Assembly (NCBI RefSeq): GCF_030445035.2
Contig: NC_080694.1
Span: 70,447,147 to 70,511,146, forward strand
Source of the DNA: Dasypus novemcinctus
Lineage: Eukaryota; Chordata; Mammalia; Cingulata; Dasypodidae
Direction of reading: 5' to 3'
Length of the DNA: 64,000 nt
The notes beneath the pieces are model-generated. The model saw only the letters and a list, made by a program, of their open reading frames with translations, ran no database searches and was not told where the DNA came from. Made by a program: the position numbers and the translations under genes. Position 1 is the stretch's first letter, and each line of letters opens with the position of its first letter. Of this stretch, positions 58,026 through 64,000 are shown in pieces.

Positions 58026-58160
58026 TCAGTTTGCTATTATTTATGATTTTCAAAAAGATAATAACGTGTTTGTAAACTCATCAGTTCCTCTGGGCATATA
58101 AGATTGTATTACATGCAGAGGTTTCTCTTTTACTTTATTAAATCAAGATTAGGGCTTTTA

Positions 58161-59356
58161 AACTCAGCATGTAAATACATTACCTTCCACTCAGTGTGGG
58201 ACATGACTCTTGGGGATTAGCTTCCCTGGCACTGAGGGATTGCTACCAAACACCAGCTGGTGATACAACTAGAAAAAGACCTGGAATAAAAGGGGGTAAA
58301 TTGTAAAGACAAATGAGTTATATGGCTAAGAGACTTTAAAATTTGTCTGGATGTCATCACAGGGTTTGCACTTACTCACACTCAGTCAAATCTCAGATAC
58401 AGCGAAAGTAGATGAAACACCAGGTAGTGGTGCTCCTGAGGGTTATGGAGAAACCCAGACACTACAGTCAAGAAAGATAGCTCTGGATTTCAGTGCTTTG
58501 CCATTAGATGCTACTTTGGAATTTGTGCTCATGAGCATGATGGAGTTAGACTCAGATGTGACCTCTCTATGCATGCCTCTTCTGTCACTTTTACTGAACC
58601 TTGGTTGGCTCTGGAGATGATGTATGCTCAGGAGACTTGAATCTCTGGACTGTTTATGTGTCAGCTAGGCCCTGAGCCTTAGTAGAGTTGCAACATTACT
58701 TTCTGGTTCTTTGGACTTACCCAAGTCAGCTAACAGGAAGGTGAGGAATGTCAACCACCACCAGGGAACTAAGAGAGTGTACAGCTGCCAGCAGGATAAA
58801 TCCATTCATTAGTCATGTGGGATCTAAGCCCCCTCTTGAATTAGAGGTGGAGGGACATCACCATCCCAGAGTCCTCAGGATAGAGGAATAAAATATGAAT
58901 TAGAGTGGACTTACTGGTATTCTACTATAGAATTACTGTGACTCTAGCAATGGAAGAAATTATATCAGTGATGTGGGGACAGAGGCCATGGGAGTTGCTG
59001 AAGGCAGGGAGAGGGAAAAAAGAGATGTGATATTGGGGCATTTTTGGGACTTGGAGTAGTCCTCAGTGATATTTCAGGGACAGATTCAGAACATTATATA
59101 TCCTGCCATAACCCACTGAATGAACTGGGTGAGAGTGTAAACTACAACATAAGCTATAATCCATGCTCTGCAGCAATGCTCAAAAATGTACTCATCTAAT
59201 GCAATGAAGGTACCACACTAATGAAAGAAGTTGATGTGTGAGGAGTAGGGGGTGTGGGAAGTGGGGTATATGGGAGCCTCTTTTATTATTTAATGTAGCA
59301 TTTTGTGTGATTTATGTATCTTTAAAAAAGATAAAAAATTGAAAAAAAAAATCGAT
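58161..59356 (+). mobile_element. A-tailed retroposon family Y, best copy
   Basis: About 1.2 kb inserted in LTR X copy 1. It starts near AACTCAGCATGTAAATACAT and ends in an A-rich tail at about 59325-59351. The flanks AGGGCTTTTA (58151-58160) and AGGGCCTTTA (59357-59366) are a 10-bp target duplication with one mismatch. A tail plus a duplication of this size indicates L1-driven insertion. Related copies occur at 12.1-15.5, 17.7-18.5 and 47.6-48.0 kb. It has no coding capacity beyond an 89-codon frame (58351-58620) without motifs. It may be a 5'-truncated L1 3' UTR or an independent non-autonomous family. Confidence 0.8.
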
Positions 59357-59789
59357 AGGGCCTTTATTTGACCAAGTCACTAGGGTGTTCAGGGTTGAAA
59401 CCCCACTTCCCTTGGTGGGGTAAAACAAGCTCTCACATGGAAGTAAACACAGGGAGAAGGAGAACATGACACAGAGAGCTGAGATTTCATCACTGGAGAC
59501 CCAGGAAAAACCCAAGCCAACTGCCTGATGGTCTACAACTGACAGAAAGGAAATGAGCCCTGGGGAGAGTGATGAGTTTTATGCCAGCCTACAGCTGAGA
59601 TCAGAAGATGGTACCACAGGGCCTCAAGAGGAAGGATGAAGACTGAACCCTCACAGACATCACCAGCCATTTTGCTTCAACACATGGCAACACACTTTGG
59701 ATGAGAAAGTACCTCTTATGGAAAACCCATTATAAAAGCCAACAGATGTCTGGTACTTTGCAAATGCACCCCTTTGGCTGACTAGTACA

Positions 59790-59971
59790 CTACTCAAAAT
59801 GATTTACATATTCAATGCAATCCCAATCAAATTCTAACACCCTACTTTGCAGAAATGGAAAAACCAATTAAAGAATTTATTTGGAAGAGCAAGGGGCCCC
59901 CAATAGAAAAAAATAACTTGAAAAAGAACAGAAGCTGGAGAAGTCAGACTTCATGATTATAAAACTTATTA
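59790..59971 (+). mobile_element. L1 ORF2, second segment of the nested L1
   Basis: It resumes ORF2 exactly where 53423 stopped (CTACTCAAAATGATTTACAT, ATTCAATGCAATCCCAATCA, TATTTGGAAGAGCAAGGGGC) and runs to ATAAAACTTATTACA, where the PPP4R2 retrocopy begins. Confidence 0.85.
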
Positions 59972-62900
59972 CAGACCCTGGGGTGGGGAGACTTGTGGAC
60001 TGCCCCCTTCAACCCTCCCTGGTCTTGGTGCCCCCTGCTGGCCTCTGCACTGGGAAAGAGGAGCTGGGTAAGCACTTGGAGGCACTCCAGTCCACTTCCC
60101 TTTCCTCTGGAAATTGGTAATGGGCCTGCAACCCCTCAATCTGCATTTTGTCAGACGACTATATTCAAGGCATTGGATTTTGAGAAGGGGGGCGGGGAGT
60201 TTGTTGCTTCCTGGATCAGTTTGGAGATTGGAGAAACACTGATTCGGTGGCCCACAGTTAAAGGCTTTGTTTTCCAACTAGAGAAAGTGGTGGATGATTT
60301 CAGAACTTCAGCTTCTGAACCAAGAGTTCCTCCCAAGCTTAATGTCAAATATATGCCCTTTGATGAAATGAAGGAAAGAATATTGAAACTTTTCTCTGGA
60401 TTTAATGGTATCCCTTTTGCTATTCAGTGGCTATATGAATTGCTAACAAATCCAAGGAGAAACTATGCAGGAACAGACATATTTCTCAGAGGAGTAGAAA
60501 AAATGTGATGGTTGTTAGCTGTGTTTAGCTTTCTCCAGGAGTAAACAATGCCACTAGTGTGAATCAAATTAATGGCATTATGTTTCCTGGAAATTCAACA
60601 AGTTATGATGAGAGGTCTAAAATAAATTGGTCTAGAACACCCAGGACACTCTATCCACCAAAGATTTCTTTGTCAGCCTACAGGACATCAAATGGTTTGC
60701 CTGAGAGCACAGATAGCAGAGTCCAACTCACGGCAAAATGAGGACAGAAATCACAGTGACTCCCTGACATCTGGATCAGAATGTTCCTCAGTGAGCATTC
60801 TAAAAACCAAACATCCACATGAGGATACCATGGAAACTGAGGGACAGGAAGTAAGAAGACCCAAATTTGACCATAAAGGTAAAGAAAGACAGTTGGTCAA
60901 ACAACTGCCAGTGAAATTTTTCCAGTTACAACATATGGCAGTTTGATATTATTTAAGAGATCCAAAAGCAAATATCGATTATGTTTGTAACCTGATCTGT
61001 TCCTCTGGGCATATTACATTTGATTGATTTGAATTCAAAGGCTTTACATTTACTTGATTAAATCAGGATTAGGGCTTGATTCAACCCCATCATTAGGGCA
61101 TGCAGGGTTGAGTCCCCACCCCCTTGGTGAGCTGAAAAAACAGATTCTCACACAGAAGTAGACACACAGAGAAGGTGAACACAGAGGAATAGAGACATGG
61201 GAGAGGCCCAGAGAAAAGACATGAGCCAGATAGTTTGCAGCTGAAGAGAAGAGAGCAGCTGAGAAATCTTTAGAGACAAGCCTTATGCCAGCCTGCAGCT
61301 GAGATCAGAAGAAGCTGGGACCAAGGAGCCTAAAGAGAGAGGAAGGCTGAAATCTTGCAGACATTGCCTGCCATCTTGACTCAGCACATGGCCCTTATCT
61401 AATGGGGAGAAAGTACCTCTAACGGTACCTTGAGTTAAACTCTTTAGGGTCTTGTGACTAAGTTTCTATCCCAAATATATACCCTTTATAAAAGCTTGCA
61501 GATTTCTGGTGCTTTGCATCAGCACCCCTTCTGGCTGACTAATACACAGTAGAAGAAACAGAAGCATCATCTTCATCTCAGGATAAAGATGAACAAAGTA
61601 GTTGATCCAGGCAACTGTTCAGAAAACATGAAGGAGAGGATGAAGATGAAGAGTCTTTTATGACATGAAGGGAAATGGTCCCAGGAAGGAAAAGAATCTG
61701 CTGATGCCTTAACTGTGAATGAAGACACTCTGGGGAAAACAATCAAATGGAGGAATCTGGTCTGACTTTTTTGATCTGGTCAAATCAGTAGTTTGTGTAT
61801 AGAAATTTGGAAATTTAGAATGAAAGTTTTTTAATTGGAAGGTAATAATTATAATTTTGAAAACATTTAGAAGATGATCATGTTAAGGTTATACATATGC
61901 AAGAAAGCTTTTTGTCTTGTCTCTTTCTGAAAGCTCAGCTTCATATGAAAACAGTTTTCATATTTGGTCATAGGTTCAAAATTTTAACATGGGAATTACA
62001 GGGTTTCATGCTGGTTTCCAGATTTTATTGTTTGACTAAGAAAAATGGAAATTTAAATCATATATACATATATATTATTCTAAGGGGGAAATGTTATATT
62101 TTTCTATTTCTATAAGAGATGAATACAGTGAATACTTTTTTATTGGCAATGATTGAATTCATCTCTTTCAGAAGACAGTTACTTTCTCTTCTGAGTAATT
62201 CAAATGAAATCTGGCCCTTGTGAAACCCTGGATGTCTTAAATCTATTGAAATATCAGGTTAAATACATTCCAAAAGATATGTTTAAACTAAAATACTTTT
62301 GCATACTTTTGAGGTGCCTGAGAAAAAAGACTTCATCATTTGCAATGAAATCATGTTCAGAATTAGTTTACAATTTTTTAGAATAAATGCTTATAAGGCT
62401 GACATAAAACCATCTCAAAAGAATTGGGAAAGTTTCTTGATCTTTTGCTTGCATTTTTGAACATTGTGAATTCTTTCTAAATTCTAGAGTATATAAATAT
62501 CAACAGTATGAAACACTACTGTATTACAAAAATTAACATATTACTTTAGTATAGTAATGTACTTAAGTGAAATGATTGAAGCTTTAGGAATACATAGAAA
62601 CCAACATAATTTGTATGAAATTTTGAAGTAAATTAAATATTTTTGAACATGCTTCTTCAACAATCAGTGTTATATTTTTCAATTCAATACAAAGCACTAT
62701 GGTTACTCTAAACTCAATATTTTCAAATTCACATACTTAAAGTTATGCAAGCTGGAACTTCCCTGTCAAAATTACTGGCTGCCAAATTTGTACCTGTTTC
62801 TTCAGCTGTACATTTTGATATTTAGAATTTTTAAATTTATGTAAAGTAGATTTTTTAGAATATACTATATTCACTGTCATAGTTAAGCAGAATGTAATTA

Positions 62901-62980
62901 TAAAATTTGTTGTGTAAAGTGAATGTTTGGGTTGCAATACAGTATTCATATAAAGCAATGATATTAATGTTATGAAAAAA
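59972..62980 (+). pseudogene. PPP4R2: PPP4R2 processed pseudogene inserted in L1
   Basis: Intronless retrocopy of the gene for protein phosphatase 4 regulatory subunit 2, which targets the PP4 catalytic subunit in the DNA damage response and in snRNP maturation. Protein similarity begins near 60166 and includes [36 protein letters not shown] and [19 protein letters not shown] lost A near 60503 then shifts the frame into a stop at 60506-60508. Similarity continues in other frames (GIMFPGNSTSYDERS, NGLPESTDS, NHSDSLTSGSE) and, after the LTR at 60936-61546, through an acidic tail with EASSSSQDKDE. What follows from about 61760 is probably its 3' UTR. CTTATTA-containing flanks at 59957-59971 and about 62968-62985 look like the decayed target duplication. 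It is non-functional. Confidence 0.88.
60936..61546 (-). mobile_element. ERVL-like LTR X, copy 2
   Basis: It follows the pieces of copy 1 throughout: ATTATTTAAGAGATCCAAAA, CTGATCTGTTCCTCTGGGCA, TTGATTAAATCAGGATTAGG, GGGTTGAGTCCCC, GCCAGCCTGCAGCTGAGATC, ACCCTTTATAAAAGC and TGGCTGACTAATACA. It lies inside the PPP4R2 retrocopy, so it inserted later. Exact ends are uncertain by a few bases. Confidence 0.8.
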
Positions 62981-62984
62981 TCTT

Positions 62985-63374
62985 ATTAAAATGCAACAAT
63001 GGTCATACAGCATGGTACTAGCATAAGGATATATACATATATCAATGAAATAGAATCAAGATCTCAGAAATATACCCTCATATCTATAACTAATTGATAT
63101 TTGGTAAGAGTGATAAGTCCACTTAAGTGGGAAAGAATAGTCTCTTAAACAGATGTTGGGACAACTGGATATCCATATGCAAAGAAATGAAGGAGAATCC
63201 TTATCTCACACCATACACAAAAATTAACTCCTACTGGACAAAGACCTAAATATAAGAACCAGTACTATAAAATCCCTAGAAGAAAACCAGGGAAGAATCT
63301 TCAGGTGCTTATATTATGTAATAATTTCTTAGACTTGACACTCAAAGCACAAGCTAGAAAAGAAAAAAATAGAT
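62985..63374 (+). mobile_element. L1 ORF2, third segment of the nested L1
   Basis: AACAATGGTCATACAGCATG, TGGTACTAGCATAAGGATA, ACCTAAATATAAGAACCAGT and CAGGGAAGAATCTTCAGG continue ORF2 after the PPP4R2 retrocopy. It is split again at 63374 by the solo LTR. Confidence 0.85.
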
Positions 63375-63814
63375 TGTGGGAAGCTGCCTCTGGCACAGGT
63401 GTTGTATTGGCCATCTTGTTGCTAAACGCTATTTTTAGATACTAACCCAGTTAGGTTTCTATTTCCCCACCCTCGCTGAAGCAATTAAGTTTCTATTCTT
63501 ATGCCACTCCCTCGGGCTCCAATCTAGCACTCCCTAAAGAGCACGAAAGTCTTTCTGCAGATGTTGCCAAATAACCATCTGCACGTGCATGTGGCACGAG
63601 AATCAAAATCTAGTTAACCAATCATTTACTGACACATGTGTTGTCATCAGTATATACCACTTCATTCATCCCTGGCTATAAATACCCCTGATTGACCCTC
63701 AATAAATGAGACTTGATCAGAATTCTGTCTTGTCTCCATTCTTTTTGTCTCTTGTCCCTTTTCATTCCCACTCCCTCCCTCAGGTCTTGGTTCGACTGAT
63801 CGCAGGTCGGGTCA
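63375..63814 (+). mobile_element. Solo LTR, class II-like, second family
   Basis: 440 bp, starting TGTGGGAAGCTGCC and ending CAGGTCGGGTCA. It is flanked by a perfect 6-bp duplication ATAGAT (63369-63374 and 63815-63820). A CCAAT at about 63620, TATAAATA at 63677-63684 and AATAAA at 63701-63706 are in promoter-to-poly(A) order. A 6-bp duplication and this layout suit an ERVK-type LTR, but the sequence is unrelated to the LTRs at 8173 and 53434. Confidence 0.9.
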
Positions 63815-64000
63815 ATAGATAACTGGGACTTCATCAAAATTAAAAACTTTTGTCCATCAAAGGACTTTATCATGAATATGAAAAGACAATCTAGTCAATA
63901 GTAGAAAATATTTGGAAACCATGTATCTAATAAGGATTTAATATCCAGGCTGTATTAAGAAATCCTACAACACAATGATAAAGAGACAAACATCTCAATT
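63815..64000 (+). mobile_element. L1 ORF2, fourth segment of the nested L1, cut by window edge
   Basis: AACTGGGACTTCATCAAAAT, CCATCAAAGGACTTTATCAT and TATTTGGAAACCATGTATCT continue ORF2 directly from 63374. The element runs off the right edge. Confidence 0.85.

Larger units (their letters stand above)
53424..59789 (-). mobile_element. ERVL-like LTR (working name X), copy 1, interrupted by two insertions
   Basis: The surviving pieces are 53424-53433, 58032-58160 and 59357-59789. On the minus strand it would begin TGTACTAGTCAGCC and end CAAACTGATACA, which is an LTR-like TGT...ACA. The flanks are CTACC (53419-53423) and CTACT (59790-59794), a 5-bp duplication with one mismatch, as expected for ERVL LTRs. 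The same family occurs at 60936-61546. The pieces are separated by the provirus 53434-58025 and the retroposon 58161-59356. Confidence 0.75.

Noticed and set aside
59993-60508. A functional 171-residue protein from the PPP4R2 region
   Set aside because: The N-terminal half is not PPP4R2 protein, the conserved part ends at a frameshift, and the flanks are an L1 target site. It is a processed pseudogene.

Overview
This is vertebrate nuclear DNA, almost certainly from a xenarthran and most likely an armadillo (Dasypus). The argument is the repeat content. Several tRNA-derived SINEs of the armadillo DAS type are present (15755-16073, 16990-17088, 43755-43833), along with many copies of a retroposon family of the kind I associate with xenarthran genomes. 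Ancient mammalian repeats (MIR, MER5-type hAT, MLT2-like LTR, old L1) are also there. The window is AT-rich, gene-poor and dominated by transposable elements. The species call rests on recognising repeats by eye, not on a database search.

The only intact protein-coding gene I can support is a single-exon class II olfactory receptor on the minus strand at 25216-26142 (308 codons, family 2-like). A second family 2-like olfactory receptor, also minus strand, is cut by the left edge (1-278). It carries at least two frameshifts and is a pseudogene. The window is therefore part of an olfactory receptor cluster. The only other host-gene sequence I recognise is a processed pseudogene of PPP4R2 at about 59972-62980.

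Layout: 1-7 kb is the OR pseudogene, unassigned sequence and old L1 relics. 7.7-12.1 kb is a long L1 ORF2 copy split by a minus-strand solo LTR (8173-9105, 6-bp target duplication). 12.1-18.5 kb is a dense cluster of A-tailed retroposon copies in both orientations, with SINEs. 18.5-30 kb is mostly unassigned sequence around the intact OR gene. 30.1-31.0 kb is a 30-bp minisatellite. 31.2-35.6 kb holds a hAT relic and a decayed retroviral pol segment. 35857-43263 is a complete LTR-to-LTR class I (gammaretrovirus-like) element, about 7.4 kb, with almost no recognisable coding sequence. 43.3-47.5 kb is unassigned sequence with old repeats. 47.6-53.4 kb is L1 material.

From 53.4 kb to the right edge there is a nested stack. 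One L1 ORF2 copy is interrupted in turn by an ERVL-like LTR, by the PPP4R2 retrocopy and by a solo LTR. The first ERVL-like LTR is itself interrupted by a 1.2-kb A-tailed retroposon and by a young betaretrovirus-like provirus (53434-58025). That provirus has a tRNA-Lys-type primer binding site, LTRs differing at only four bases plus one 59-bp repeat unit, a truncated gag start and a broken env remnant. Part of its interior is homologous to the interior of the class I element at 36-43 kb. This suggests that two unrelated LTR families have exchanged or share non-coding filler, and it is the most interesting observation here.
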